A stretch of DNA of 64,000 nucleotides from Shimia thalassica (GTDB taxonomy: Bacteria > Pseudomonadota > Alphaproteobacteria > Rhodobacterales > Rhodobacteraceae). How positions within the stretch are numbered: position 1 is the stretch's first letter; each line of letters opens with the position of its first letter. Location of the stretch: positions 124,001-188,000 of the forward strand of contig NZ_CYTW01000005.1 of assembly GCF_001458215.1 (NCBI RefSeq). The letters run 5' to 3'. The position numbers and the translations under genes were made by a program. The notes below the pieces were generated by a model. That model saw nothing but the letters and a program-made list of their open reading frames with translations, was not told where the DNA came from and did no database searches. Below, one piece after another: positions 42,349-51,055 of the stretch.

Positions 42349-43653
42349 TTAGTAGCCGGCAGCTTCCATTTCTTCAGAGGTCAGCATCTGGGCTTTGTCC
42401 AGCGCTTGCTCAACTGTCTGTTGTCCGGCCAGAGCGGCAGAGATTTCCTGACCCACTTGGGTCGCGATACCTGCGAATTCCGGGATGGCAACAAACTGAA
42501 CACCAGTATACGGAACCGGCTTGACCGAAGGAGCGGTCGGATCGGCTGCGTTGATCGAACCCAGTGTCATAGCTGCGAACGGTACTTTGGCGTATTCTGC
42601 ATTCTCGTAAAGCGATGTACGTGTGCCCGGAGGTACGTTTGCCCAACCTTCTTTCGAAGCAACCAGTGCGGTGTACTCTTTCGAAGTGGCCCAAGCGACG
42701 AACTTTTTCGCTGCATCTGTCGCGTCAGAGCCGGCTGGGATGCCCAGCGACCAAGCCCAGAGCCAGTTGCCGCGTTTGCCCATGCCGTTGTCTGGTGCCA
42801 GCGCAAAGCCAACTTGGTCAGCAACAGTCGAGTCTTTCGGGTTGGTCACGAACGACGCAGCCACGGTGGCGTCAATCCACATGCCGCACTTGCCTTGTTG
42901 GAACAAAGACAGGTTTTCGTTAAATCCGTTGGTGGACGCACCGGGAGGACCATAGTTGTTCATCAGGTCCATGTAGTAGTTGACGGTGGCGGTCCATTCG
43001 GCGCCATTCAACTCGGGCTTCCAGTTTTCGTCAAACCAGCGTGCGCCGAACGAGTTCGACATCGCGGTCAGGAAGGCCATGTTTTCGCCCCAGCCTGCTT
43101 TACCACGCAGACAGATACCGTAGACTTCACCTTCTTTGTCGGTCATGGCGGCGGCAGCTGCCTTGATCTCGTCCCATGTTGGCGCTTCGGGCATTTCCAT
43201 GCCAGCAGCAGCCATCAGGTCTTTACGATACATGACCATCGAGCTTTCGCCGTAGAACGGTGCAGCATAAAGTTCGCCATCAACGGTCAGACCACCGCGG
43301 ATCGCTGGCAGAAGATCGTCTGCATCCCATGCGTCGGGCAGATCGTTCAGCGATACCAGCCAGCCCTGCTTGCCCCAGATTGGAACTTCGTAGGTGCCGA
43401 TGGTCATAACGTCGAACTGACCGCCTTTGGCGGCGATGTCCTGAGTCACGCGTTGACGCAGAACGTTTTCTTCAAGCGTAACCCATTCAAGTTTGATGTC
43501 GGGGTTTTGCGCTGTGAAATCGTCTGTCAGACCCTGCATACGGATCATGTCACCGTTATTCACGGTTGCGATAGTCACTGTGGTTTCAGAATAGCTGGCG
43601 CCCGCTAAGAGCGCGAATGCCGAGGCGGCGTATAAAGTTTTCTTCAGCGACAT
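42349..43653 (-). CDS. smoE: Polyol ABC transporter substrate-binding protein
   Basis: A 434-residue extracellular binding protein (family 1). A Sec signal peptide is present (KKTLYAASAFALLAGASYS, cleavage around SYS/ETT). The mature protein has the expected GLTDDFTAQNPDIKLEWV start and sugar-binding Trp-rich segments. GGGAGG precedes the ATG. It is the first gene of smoEFGK-smoS-mtlK, transcribed from a promoter bearing a perfect LacI-type palindrome at 43727-43740. Confidence 0.93.
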   Translation of the reverse strand: MSLKKTLYAASAFALLAGASYSETTVTIATVNNGDMIRMQGLTDDFTAQNPDIKLEWVTLEENVLRQRVTQDIAAKGGQFDVMTIGTYEVPIWGKQGWLVSLNDLPDAWDADDLLPAIRGGLTVDGELYAAPFYGESSMVMYRKDLMAAAGMEMPEAPTWDEIKAAAAAMTDKEGEVYGICLRGKAGWGENMAFLTAMSNSFGARWFDENWKPELNGAEWTATVNYYMDLMNNYGPPGASTNGFNENLSLFQQGKCGMWIDATVAASFVTNPKDSTVADQVGFALAPDNGMGKRGNWLWAWSLGIPAGSDATDAAKKFVAWATSKEYTALVASKEGWANVPPGTRTSLYENAEYAKVPFAAMTLGSINAADPTAPSVKPVPYTGVQFVAIPEFAGIATQVGQEISAALAGQQTVEQALDKAQMLTSEEMEAAGY

Positions 43654-43726
43654 CGGTTCCTCCCTGTCAGTCTACTGGTCGTGCCTAAAAAGGTAGCGAT
43701 TTATGTGTCGCGAAGTCAAATAAAAA

Positions 43727-43740
43727 TTTACGCGCGTAAA
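43727..43740. promoter_or_regulatory. LacI-type operator upstream of smoE
   Basis: TTTACGCGCGTAAA is a perfect 14-bp palindrome with central CG, 74 bases upstream of smoE and 32 bases beyond the end of the lacI-type gene. Offset outer arms CAAATAA and TTATTTG flank it. The neighbouring LacI-family regulator is the natural candidate to bind it. Confidence 0.65.
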
Positions 43741-43771
43741 CTTATTTGAATTTTGGATGTAAATCAGAGTG

Positions 43772-44803
43772 TTATGCAGAGTCCCGCATGACCAACTTGC
43801 CGTCAAAGAGCGATTCTTTGCGTGTTGCAGGCTTCGAATCCGATTCGATTATCCCGAAAAGGGTACTGACCGCGCGGTCCGCGATGGCCGCATAATCCTG
43901 TGAAATGGTGGTCAGCGGGGGGCATGTGAACTTGGAAAACGGGTGGTCATCATGCCCTGCGATGCGCATTGAGGCATCCGGTTCAAGCCCGACCTTGATG
44001 TCATTCTTATAAGCGGCTGCCAGCATTCCAATGGCCAGACGATCATTGCTGCACAAAACCGTATTGGTGGGAAAGGCATTGTCGATCAAAAGCTGGCCCC
44101 CCTCGGAGCTGCCGATTTCTTCAAAATCCCAACCTTCACCCTCGGCCTGGAATACATGGGCCTCGTGGCCTTGGCGCGCCATGCTTTCAAAATAGGCCTG
44201 TCGACGTTTGTTGGCGTTCGGGTTGGATGGGGATTTCATTTCGAAGAAACACGGCGGCTGTCCGCTGCGACAGAGGTATTCAACCATCAGATCGACGCTT
44301 TGGAAGTTGTCGGTCCCAACAAAGGCCTCGCCCGTGTCTTCAATATTGGCGTCAAACAGAACCAAAGGCACTTCTGTGCTGAACTTGGTGATGGCGCCCT
44401 TGTCTGATGCCCGCCCAAGCGGGGCCAGCAATACACCAGCGGGTTTGAGCGCGCGCAGCGCTTCGAGGTTGTCGTTTTCCTGATCGGGGTTGCCGTGAGA
44501 GCTGAGCAGGATCGGGCTGTATCCGGCTTCGATACACTTTACCTCAACAGCCCGGCCAATCTCGGTAAAGAAGGGGTCGGCAAGATATGGAACGACGATG
44601 CCAATGTTGCGCGTCGTCCGCCGGTTCTGGTTCATGGCATAGAAATTGGGACGATAATCATAATGCAGCAAGGCGTCTTCAACGCGCTGGCGGGTCGATT
44701 TGCGAACGCTTTCCGGATCGTTGAAGTACTTGGACAGGGTCGGTCGAGAGATGCCGCTGACCGCGGCGAATTCTTCCATGTTCCGAATTTTTTTCTGAGA
44801 CAT
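43772..44803 (-). CDS. LacI-family transcriptional regulator of the polyol operon
   Basis: A 343-residue LacI/GalR regulator. The N-terminal helix-turn-helix is MEEFAAVSGISRPTLSKYFN with hinge RRTTRNIGIVVPYL; the rest is a periplasmic-binding-protein fold (ESMARQGHEAHVF, TNTVLCSNDRLAIGMLAAAY, SMRIAGHDDHPFSKF). Start ATG 44803 follows a G-rich ribosome site; the frame extends to 44839 without support. Same strand as smoE, directly upstream, with an operator-like palindrome between them. Rhodobacter uses a different regulator (SmoC), so the regulatory link here is inferred from position. Confidence 0.9.
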   Translation of the reverse strand: MSQKKIRNMEEFAAVSGISRPTLSKYFNDPESVRKSTRQRVEDALLHYDYRPNFYAMNQNRRTTRNIGIVVPYLADPFFTEIGRAVEVKCIEAGYSPILLSSHGNPDQENDNLEALRALKPAGVLLAPLGRASDKGAITKFSTEVPLVLFDANIEDTGEAFVGTDNFQSVDLMVEYLCRSGQPPCFFEMKSPSNPNANKRRQAYFESMARQGHEAHVFQAEGEGWDFEEIGSSEGGQLLIDNAFPTNTVLCSNDRLAIGMLAAAYKNDIKVGLEPDASMRIAGHDDHPFSKFTCPPLTTISQDYAAIADRAVSTLFGIIESDSKPATRKESLFDGKLVMRDSA

Positions 44804-45070
44804 GTTTCCCCCCGTCAAACATTCTCGCGACGCGCGCAAATATTACTTAACATAATTATTTTGGAGGACAGGCGTCAAGCCCGCACCTTTTGGGGGCAAG
44901 GTGTTGTATTTTGAAGGAATATTGAGGTTATTTTACTGGAGGGTCAATTGACGGGGACCACAGTCATGCCAAAAGGCGATGTAAATTTACCCGCCGGACC
45001 GGTTTCTCAAAACCAGTCTCGTACCACGCGAACAAGAGCGTTTCGTGTGTTTTCCTAGAGGGTGTCGTGC

Positions 45071-45850
45071 CTAGAAGTTAAAACTGACACCTGCCATGAG
45101 GCCTTCCATTTCGACGTCATACTGGAAACTGCCGTCTTCACGATCGACCGACAGCCAGCGATATCCGATTATGCCAGAGGTGGTTGGAGTGAATTGATAT
45201 CCAAGAGCGCCAAACAGGTCGAAACTGCTGTCAGATCCGACGCCAAATCCGCCTGCATAGGCCCAGCCGACAAGGTAAAGATCCCCGGAAAGCTCGGTTC
45301 TGCCGCGCACGCCAATCATAGGGTCAACCCAGGTGTTCTTGCTTCGCGCGGATGCTGCGGGACTTGTTCCGGCGCTAAAGTTAAGGCCGGCGTCAACGCT
45401 CCAATACCGCGCGCCGATGCTGCCCCAGACTTCTGATGTGGAAGAGGTTTTCAGAAGATATTCAGCGTTCAGGCTGTAAATCTTGTTGGTAATCGCGACA
45501 TCGACGGACGAATACGCCGGTCCCGGTGTCGGGCCGGAGTTGCCCAGCTTGAAATACTGCAAATCGCCGGAAAACCCGAAGCGCCCGTTATTTGCGTGCC
45601 CCACAACCATCGCGGCAAAATCAAGGTTGTCCCAGATATCCCCGAAGCTGGCATCCACATCAGCGGGCGGAAGAGCAGGCGAAGTGGCGACCGTGCCGGA
45701 AAGGCCCGTTCCCCAGAAGTAAGGCGCGATCTTGTAACTCCAGTCTCCACCCGCGCTTTGGGCAAGAGCTGACGTGCTCATCAGAAGCGGCAAAACGAGT
45801 GCGCCAACATAAAGCGATGGCCGCAGTAGCTGATTTGGTTCTGGTGTCAT
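45071..45850 (-). CDS. Outer-membrane beta-barrel protein
   Basis: A 259-residue secreted protein with a signal peptide (VGALVLPLLMSTSALAQS, cleavage after ALA) and alternating aromatic/polar strands ending in the outer-membrane signature Phe (VSFNF). Repeats of the type WSYKIAPYFWGTGLSGTV, FSGDLQYFKL, DLYLVGWAYAGGFG and GIIGYRWLSVDRE fit an 8- to 12-strand barrel. AGGAG lies 10 bases before ATG 45850. It stands alone between the lacI-type gene and the V-ATPase operon. Porin or structural role unknown. Confidence 0.78.
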   Translation of the reverse strand: MTPEPNQLLRPSLYVGALVLPLLMSTSALAQSAGGDWSYKIAPYFWGTGLSGTVATSPALPPADVDASFGDIWDNLDFAAMVVGHANNGRFGFSGDLQYFKLGNSGPTPGPAYSSVDVAITNKIYSLNAEYLLKTSSTSEVWGSIGARYWSVDAGLNFSAGTSPAASARSKNTWVDPMIGVRGRTELSGDLYLVGWAYAGGFGVGSDSSFDLFGALGYQFTPTTSGIIGYRWLSVDREDGSFQYDVEMEGLMAGVSFNF

Positions 45851-46208
45851 TTGGAGCTCTCCTAGGCGCAAGCGGTTGCTGTTATGGAATCTCTTCCTAT
45901 CGACCTTACAACCAGTTGGTGCATTTCTGCAAAACTATTGGGAAATATAGCGAATTTCATCACGGTTTTGGGAACAATGCGAAACAGCGATGCGTTTTGT
46001 TCACGGAATTCTCCTTTTCGAATGCATGTTTAGAGTAAAGCTAGGGCGTTTCATGTGAATTTCATCTTAACATCCCTGATTTGGCAGATGGTCGCGCCGA
46101 TCTCTCTTGTGTAACCGCAGCGCAACGTTAGACTCGGGGTTGAGACCTTTTCGACTCGCTTCTGCGCGCGAAGGCGCAGGACCAATTCTGTGGTGACAGG
46201 GACCTGCC
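45851..46208. other. 358-base gene-free region before the V-ATPase operon
   Basis: No ORF with a plausible product. It should contain divergent promoters for the beta-barrel gene and the ATPase operon. A CTGCGC/GCGCAG hairpin lies within the last 50 bases before the ntpB ATG and could sit in the leader. Apart from a weak -35/-10 pair (separate entry) I see no repeats or operators. Confidence 0.6.
46107..46134 (+). promoter_or_regulatory. Possible sigma-70-type promoter of the V-ATPase operon
   Basis: TTGTGT (46107-46112), 16 bases, TAGACT (46129-46134), about 75 bases upstream of the ntpB start. Matches to consensus are partial (TTGaca, TAtAaT), so this is a weak call based on spacing and position. 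Confidence 0.3.
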
Positions 46209-47570
46209 ATGTCGCAAACTTTGTTAAGATATACCCGTGTTCTCGAAATCGTCGGCGATACCCTCAAGGTACGGGTGCCGCCGGGAGAAGACAGCGCCGT
46301 TGCCGTCCGGTTTGGCGACCTTGCCGTGATCTCGGCTGTGGACGGTTCAAAATCGCTCGCTCAGATCATTTTCATTGATCATGACGTGGTCACGCTTCAG
46401 GTCTATTCCGGCACCAAAGGCATTTCGACCGAAGCAACGGCAACCTTTCTGGGGCACCCCATGCAGGTGCCTTATTCCGGTAATATCCTCGGGCGCGTAT
46501 TTAACGGTGCGGGTGAAACCATCGACGGTGGCCCTGACCTTGCCGCCGAGCCCCGCGTGAGCATTGGCGGCCCGTCAGTGAACCCTATTGAGCGGTCGGT
46601 TCCAAGCCGTATGATCCGCACGGATGTGCCGATGATAGACGTTTTCAACACGCTGGTAGAGAGCCAGAAAATCCCGATCTTTTCGGTCTCGGGCGAGCCT
46701 TTCAACGCGTTCTTGTCCCGTATCGCCATTCAGGCCGATGCTGACATCGTGGTCTTTGGCGGCCTTGGGTTGATTTTTGACGACTTCTATACTTTCCGAA
46801 AAGCGTTTGAAGATGCAGGCGTGTTTTCGCGCACCGTGATGTTTGTCAATCAGGCGATGGATCCATTGGTCGAGCGGCTTCTTGTGCCGGATATGGTGCT
46901 TGCCGTTGCCGAAAAATTCGCAGTGGAAGAGGGCAAGCGCGTACTGGTCGCGATGACGGACATGACGGCCTATGCCGATGCGATGAAAGAGGTGGGGATC
47001 AGTCAGGAACGCGTGCCATCGAACCGCGGGTATATGGGCGATCTTTATTCCCAACTTGCGCGACGGTACGAAAAGGCGTGTGACTTTGCCAAGGGCGGAT
47101 CTGTGACCATTTTGGCGGTGACAACGATGCCCGGTAACGATGTCACCCATCCCGTGCCTGACAACACCGGATACATCACCGAAGGCCAGTTCTATCTGCA
47201 TTCCGGAATGCTTGATCCGTTTGGAAGCCTGTCTCGTCTCAAACAAAACGTCATCGGCAAAACCACGCGCGAGGATCACAGCCAGATCATGAATACCATG
47301 ATCCGTTTCTACTCCGAGTCGCGCGATGCTGCCCAAAAACAGGCTATGGCGTTCGAGTTGTCGGACTATGATCTTCAATTGCTAAAGTTTGGCGACCTGT
47401 TCCGTGACCGTTTTATGCGTCTGGACGTGTCTATGCCGCTTGAGGACGCTTTGGATCTTGGCTGGGAAACACTGGCCGAGTGTTTTGAAGCGGAACAACT
47501 TCTGATGAAACAGTCGCTTGTCGACAAATATTTTCCCAAAGAAACCCATGGCACGGCTGCAGCTGAATAA
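46209..47570 (+). CDS. ntpB: A/V-type ATPase subunit B
   Basis: A 453-residue non-catalytic nucleotide-binding subunit of the V1/A1 head. The N-terminal beta-barrel (residues 1-75) is followed by the Rossmann core; as expected for B subunits there is no Walker-A lysine (the position reads FSVSGEPFNAF). Typical segments: GRVFNGAGETIDGGP, RSVPSRMIRTDVPMIDVFN, VAEKFAVEEGKRVLVAMTDM and GYMGDLYSQLARRYE. Length is usual for the family (450-460). It is unusual that B is the first gene of the operon, with A last. It overlaps ntpD by 23 bases. Confidence 0.95.
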   Translation: MSQTLLRYTRVLEIVGDTLKVRVPPGEDSAVAVRFGDLAVISAVDGSKSLAQIIFIDHDVVTLQVYSGTKGISTEATATFLGHPMQVPYSGNILGRVFNGAGETIDGGPDLAAEPRVSIGGPSVNPIERSVPSRMIRTDVPMIDVFNTLVESQKIPIFSVSGEPFNAFLSRIAIQADADIVVFGGLGLIFDDFYTFRKAFEDAGVFSRTVMFVNQAMDPLVERLLVPDMVLAVAEKFAVEEGKRVLVAMTDMTAYADAMKEVGISQERVPSNRGYMGDLYSQLARRYEKACDFAKGGSVTILAVTTMPGNDVTHPVPDNTGYITEGQFYLHSGMLDPFGSLSRLKQNVIGKTTREDHSQIMNTMIRFYSESRDAAQKQAMAFELSDYDLQLLKFGDLFRDRFMRLDVSMPLEDALDLGWETLAECFEAEQLLMKQSLVDKYFPKETHGTAAAE

Positions 47571-48144
47571 ATCCTCATTGGCGCGTCAGGTGACGCAGCT
47601 TCAAAGCTACAAGCGCTTTCTGCCGTCGCTCGACCTGAAGCGTCAACAGCTTATGGCAGAGCGCGCGCGTGCCCGTACCGAGGCGAAAGCTCTGCGAACG
47701 GAAGTCGACGAATTGGTTCAACAGGTCGGAGAACGGCTTCCTATGTTGGCGCAAGAAGGCATTGATCTTGAGGGGCTGGTCGAACTGGATACCTACGATC
47801 TGACCGAAGTGAACGTGGTTGGCGTCAAGGTGCCCCAGCTTGCCGGTGTGCATGTCACGGTGCGCCCGTATTCCCCCATGGCCAAGCCCCACTGGGTTGA
47901 TAACCTCGCGCGGCTTTTGAAAGACGTGATCGAAACCCGGCTGCGGGTCAGCGTTGCCGAAGAACGTGTGCGGCTGTTTGAAAAGGCGGTCGATACGATA
48001 ACGCAACGGGTCAACCTGTTTGAAAAAGTGCTGATCCCTCAGACACAAGCCAACATCAAACGCATCCGGATTTACCTGAATGATGAACAGATTCAGGCGG
48101 TTGTGAGGTCCAAGCTCTCCAAACGAAAGAGAACGGTCGCATGA
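47548..48144 (+). CDS. ntpD: A/V-type ATPase subunit D (central stalk)
   Basis: A 198-residue protein, mostly two long antiparallel helices, the rotor shaft of the A/V-ATPase. The N-terminal helix (LNKSSLARQVTQLQSYKRF) and the C-terminal one (ETRLRVSVAEERVRLFEKA, then RVNLFEKVLIPQTQANIKRI) match NtpD/AtpD. The start is ATG 47548 inside the end of ntpB; the TTG at 47518 is unlikely. It ends in the start of ntpI (ATGA). Confidence 0.92.
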   Translation: MARLQLNKSSLARQVTQLQSYKRFLPSLDLKRQQLMAERARARTEAKALRTEVDELVQQVGERLPMLAQEGIDLEGLVELDTYDLTEVNVVGVKVPQLAGVHVTVRPYSPMAKPHWVDNLARLLKDVIETRLRVSVAEERVRLFEKAVDTITQRVNLFEKVLIPQTQANIKRIRIYLNDEQIQAVVRSKLSKRKRTVA

Positions 48145-49937
48145 CGGTTGCATCTCTCAAGAAAGTGACCCTGTTCGGTGATGCCACTGCCCGCACCGAG
48201 ACGATGGTGTTCCTGCAAGAGTTGGGCTGTATGCATCTGGTGCCGCTTGCCCCTTTGCCGGATGCCCCCGAACATGTTCAGTCGCGTGATGCCAAGGATG
48301 CCTATACCGCCTTGCGGTTTCTGGCCGAAGTCGGCACGCCACGCCGGCAGGTGCAGCGCGATCCCGGCTTTGATATGACACGGTTCGTGGCCGAGGTCTT
48401 GGACCTGTCCCACCGGATGCGCGAAATGCGGGATCGTCGGGATTTTCTGGTGCATCGCATCCGCGCGGTGCGTCCTTGGGGGGATCTGGAATTTCCACCG
48501 CACGAGGACCTTGCCGGAAACCGGCTTTGGTTCTACCGCCTGCCGGTGAAGCACCGCAAGGCGCTGGAACAGGTCGCTTTGCCTTGGTCCATCTTGGGGA
48601 CGGATCACCGGTTTCTGTATGTTGTGTTGATTGCTTTGGACGAGCCGGACGATGATGTTCTTCCGGTGGCGCGCACGCATACGGGTGCGCTGCCTATCAA
48701 GCAGCTAGAAGAACAGCTCGAAGATACGGAAATTGCCCTCGAAGCGTTAGAGGCCGAGCGGTTGGCCTCTACCCGCTATCTTGATTTGATGCGTAAAAAC
48801 CTGTCCGAAGCCGAAACCAAGGCCGAACTCGCCCACGCAGAACAGAAGGTCTTGGAAGAAGATCACCTTTTTGCGGTTCAGGGCTGGGTGCTTTCGGATC
48901 GGATTGAGGCTGTATTGGCAGGTGCCAAATCCCGAAAACTGGCCGCGACCATCGAAGAGCCCCGCGTCGATGAATTGCCGCCAACCCTGCTTGAGCAACC
49001 GGACAGCCGCAGTGCAGGGGTCGACCTTGCCATGTTCTATCAGGTGCCAAGCGCACGTGGTTGGGATCCAACCGTGATGTTGACACTGTCATTTGCCATT
49101 TTCTTTGCAATGATTGTGGCGGATGCGGGCTACGGCCTAGTTATTCTTGCCGGGCTTGGTCTGGGCTGGAAGGGACTCGGGAACACTGCAGCGCGCCGGT
49201 CCTGGCGCCGGCTGGGCCTCGGGATTGCTTTGGGGACTGTCGCATATGGTGTTCTGGTTGGTAGCTATTTTGGTGTGTCACCGGATCAAACCAGTGTTTG
49301 GGGCAAGCTTCAAATTCTTGATTTGAACGACTTTGGCGCGATGATGCTGCTGTCTATTGTTATCGGGGTGCTGCACCTTGTGATTGCCAATGCTCTGGCG
49401 GCGCGGGCGGCGTGGGGCACGCGCCATGCCATCGCCAACCTTGGCTGGATCGCGTCCTTGTTGGGCGGGCTTTTCCTGTGGCGGGCAAGCGTCGCAGAAC
49501 AGGCGACAGCCGTTCCCGTTGCCGTATTGGGGGCAGGGCTGGCGACGATCTTTGTTTTTTCCAGCGACCGCCCCATTCAGAAACCAACGGACTGGTTGTG
49601 GCGGATGCTCGACGGTGCCCAAGGCGTCAGCGGCGCGATGGGCGCCTTTGGCGATGTGCTGAGCTACATGCGGCTGTTCGCACTTGGGCTGGCCTCGGCA
49701 TCGCTGGCGATCACGTTCAATGATCTGGCCTTTGGCGTGATGCAGGCGTTGGAAGGGCCGGGGATGCTGTTCGGATTGCTCATCTTGCTTGTTGGCCATG
49801 CACTTAACTTCGGCCTCGCCCTGATGAGCGGCGTCGTGCATGGCTTGCGCCTTAATTACATCGAATTTTACAAATGGGGTTTGCCCGACGAAGGCGTCGC
49901 CTTCCGACCGCTCACCCGCAAGGAGCTTCAGGAATGA
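48141..49937 (+). CDS. ntpI: A/V-type ATPase subunit I (a-subunit)
   Basis: A 598-residue membrane subunit. The N-terminal ~300 residues are soluble and helical (coiled-coil around LEEQLEDTEIALEALEAERL); the C-terminal half has about seven to eight spans. The essential proton/sodium-channel arginine is Arg511 in LSYMRLFALGLASASLA. It starts early in the membrane part with TVMLTLSFAIFFAMIVADAG, a family hallmark. Somewhat shorter than archaeal homologues (~650). Overlaps its neighbours by ATGA on both sides. Confidence 0.94.
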   Translation: MTVASLKKVTLFGDATARTETMVFLQELGCMHLVPLAPLPDAPEHVQSRDAKDAYTALRFLAEVGTPRRQVQRDPGFDMTRFVAEVLDLSHRMREMRDRRDFLVHRIRAVRPWGDLEFPPHEDLAGNRLWFYRLPVKHRKALEQVALPWSILGTDHRFLYVVLIALDEPDDDVLPVARTHTGALPIKQLEEQLEDTEIALEALEAERLASTRYLDLMRKNLSEAETKAELAHAEQKVLEEDHLFAVQGWVLSDRIEAVLAGAKSRKLAATIEEPRVDELPPTLLEQPDSRSAGVDLAMFYQVPSARGWDPTVMLTLSFAIFFAMIVADAGYGLVILAGLGLGWKGLGNTAARRSWRRLGLGIALGTVAYGVLVGSYFGVSPDQTSVWGKLQILDLNDFGAMMLLSIVIGVLHLVIANALAARAAWGTRHAIANLGWIASLLGGLFLWRASVAEQATAVPVAVLGAGLATIFVFSSDRPIQKPTDWLWRMLDGAQGVSGAMGAFGDVLSYMRLFALGLASASLAITFNDLAFGVMQALEGPGMLFGLLILLVGHALNFGLALMSGVVHGLRLNYIEFYKWGLPDEGVAFRPLTRKELQE

Positions 49938-50380
49938 ATGAACTTGTTATGGCCCTTGGATGGCTTGGAATATATGCGCCTATGGCTCTTGGGGCCGTGG
50001 CTTCGGCAATTGGCTGTGCCATCGCGGGACAGGCGAGTATCGGCGCGATGACGGAAACCGATGGCGGGTACGGTCGTTTTGTCGGGATATCGGCCTTTCC
50101 GTCTACTTTCGTGATCTACGGGATCGTCATCATGTTCACGCTGAACCGCGAGGTGACGCCGGAAAATTCGCCCGGTTTGTTCGGCGTGGGAATCCTCGCC
50201 GGAATTGCGATGTTGTATTGCGGCATCTGGCAGGGGCGCGCCTGTGCGTCTGCGATCAATGCCGCCAAGGAAAAGCCCGAAATCTTCGGATTGGCCTTGG
50301 CACCCGCCGCAATCATTGAAGGCTTCGGCGTGTTTGCCTTTGTCTTTGCGCTTGTCATCAGCGGGGGGATCAGCGGATGA
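49934..50380 (+). CDS. ntpK: A/V-type ATPase subunit K (rotor c-ring proteolipid)
   Basis: A 148-residue, four-span proteolipid made of two fused hairpins. The ion-carrying glutamate is Glu129 in PAAIIEGFGVFAF. Compared with the Na+-binding NtpK of Enterococcus hirae, Thr58 and Gln100 (GIWQGR) are kept, but the key Gln65 equivalent is Phe59 (PSTFVIYG), and Leu61 is Phe55. One expected Na+ ligand is therefore lost, which favours H+ coupling or an altered site. The first hairpin has no carboxylate, as usual for V-type K. Confidence 0.93.
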   Translation: MNELVMALGWLGIYAPMALGAVASAIGCAIAGQASIGAMTETDGGYGRFVGISAFPSTFVIYGIVIMFTLNREVTPENSPGLFGVGILAGIAMLYCGIWQGRACASAINAAKEKPEIFGLALAPAAIIEGFGVFAFVFALVISGGISG

Positions 50381-51054
50381 CAAAGCAAGGCATTGTTTCA
50401 CACGGTGTTGACGAGCTGATTGATAAGCTGCGCAACGACGGTATCGCGGCAGGGCGCCAAGAGGCGGAACGCCTGCAGGCCGAAGCCGAAGCAGAAGCCG
50501 CGCGGATCGTGGCAGAAGCCAAGAAAGAGGCGACCGGCTATTTGCGCAAGGCCCACACCGATGCCGACAACTATGTCAAAGCCGGAGAAGAGGCGCTCAA
50601 CACCGCGATGCGCGATGCTGTTCTGTCGATGAAAAGCGAACTGACCCGGCGCTTTGCGGCGGATGTCCAACGCCTTGTCACACAGGAAATGGCCGATCCG
50701 GAGTTGATGCGCCAACTGATCCTCGAAGTGGTCGGGACCACGGCCCGCCAAGCGGACCTTGAAGGCAAAATTGACGTGATCCTTCCGGAAAAAGCAGCCA
50801 CGCAGGAAGACATCAAAAAGAACGCGGATGATATCCAGCACGGCAAGCTGACCAAATATGTACTGGGCCTCACGGCAGAGATGCTGCGCGAAGACGTGAC
50901 ACTGCATGTGGCGGATGATCTGAAAGAAGGCATCCGCATGCGGTCTGACGGCGAGGGCGTTGTTCTTGACCTGTCAGATGCGGCGGTTGGGTCGGTTTTG
51001 CTGGAACACCTGCAACCCCGGTTCCAAGCCGTTTTGGATGGTGTGATCCGTTAA
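50377..51054 (+). CDS. ntpE: A/V-type ATPase subunit E (peripheral stalk)
   Basis: A 225-residue protein with a long Ala/Glu-rich N-terminal helix (residues 8-95; ERLQAEAEAEAARIVAEAKK) and a globular C-terminal domain (SVLLEHLQPRFQAVLDGVI) typical of subunit E. In A/V-ATPases E normally pairs with a G/H subunit; none is recognisable here. Overlaps ntpK by four bases; the next gene starts one base after its stop. Confidence 0.87.
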   Translation: MTKQGIVSHGVDELIDKLRNDGIAAGRQEAERLQAEAEAEAARIVAEAKKEATGYLRKAHTDADNYVKAGEEALNTAMRDAVLSMKSELTRRFAADVQRLVTQEMADPELMRQLILEVVGTTARQADLEGKIDVILPEKAATQEDIKKNADDIQHGKLTKYVLGLTAEMLREDVTLHVADDLKEGIRMRSDGEGVVLDLSDAAVGSVLLEHLQPRFQAVLDGVIR

Positions 51055-51055
51055 G

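Noticed and set aside
42340-43608. Open frame of 422 codons on the plus strand opposite smoE
   Set aside because: Shadow of the binding-protein gene, rich in Cys/His/Arg, and no start signal.
45851-46208. Riboswitch or small RNA in the V-ATPase leader
   Set aside because: Only one short CTGCGC/GCGCAG hairpin is visible; no conserved riboswitch core could be recognised.
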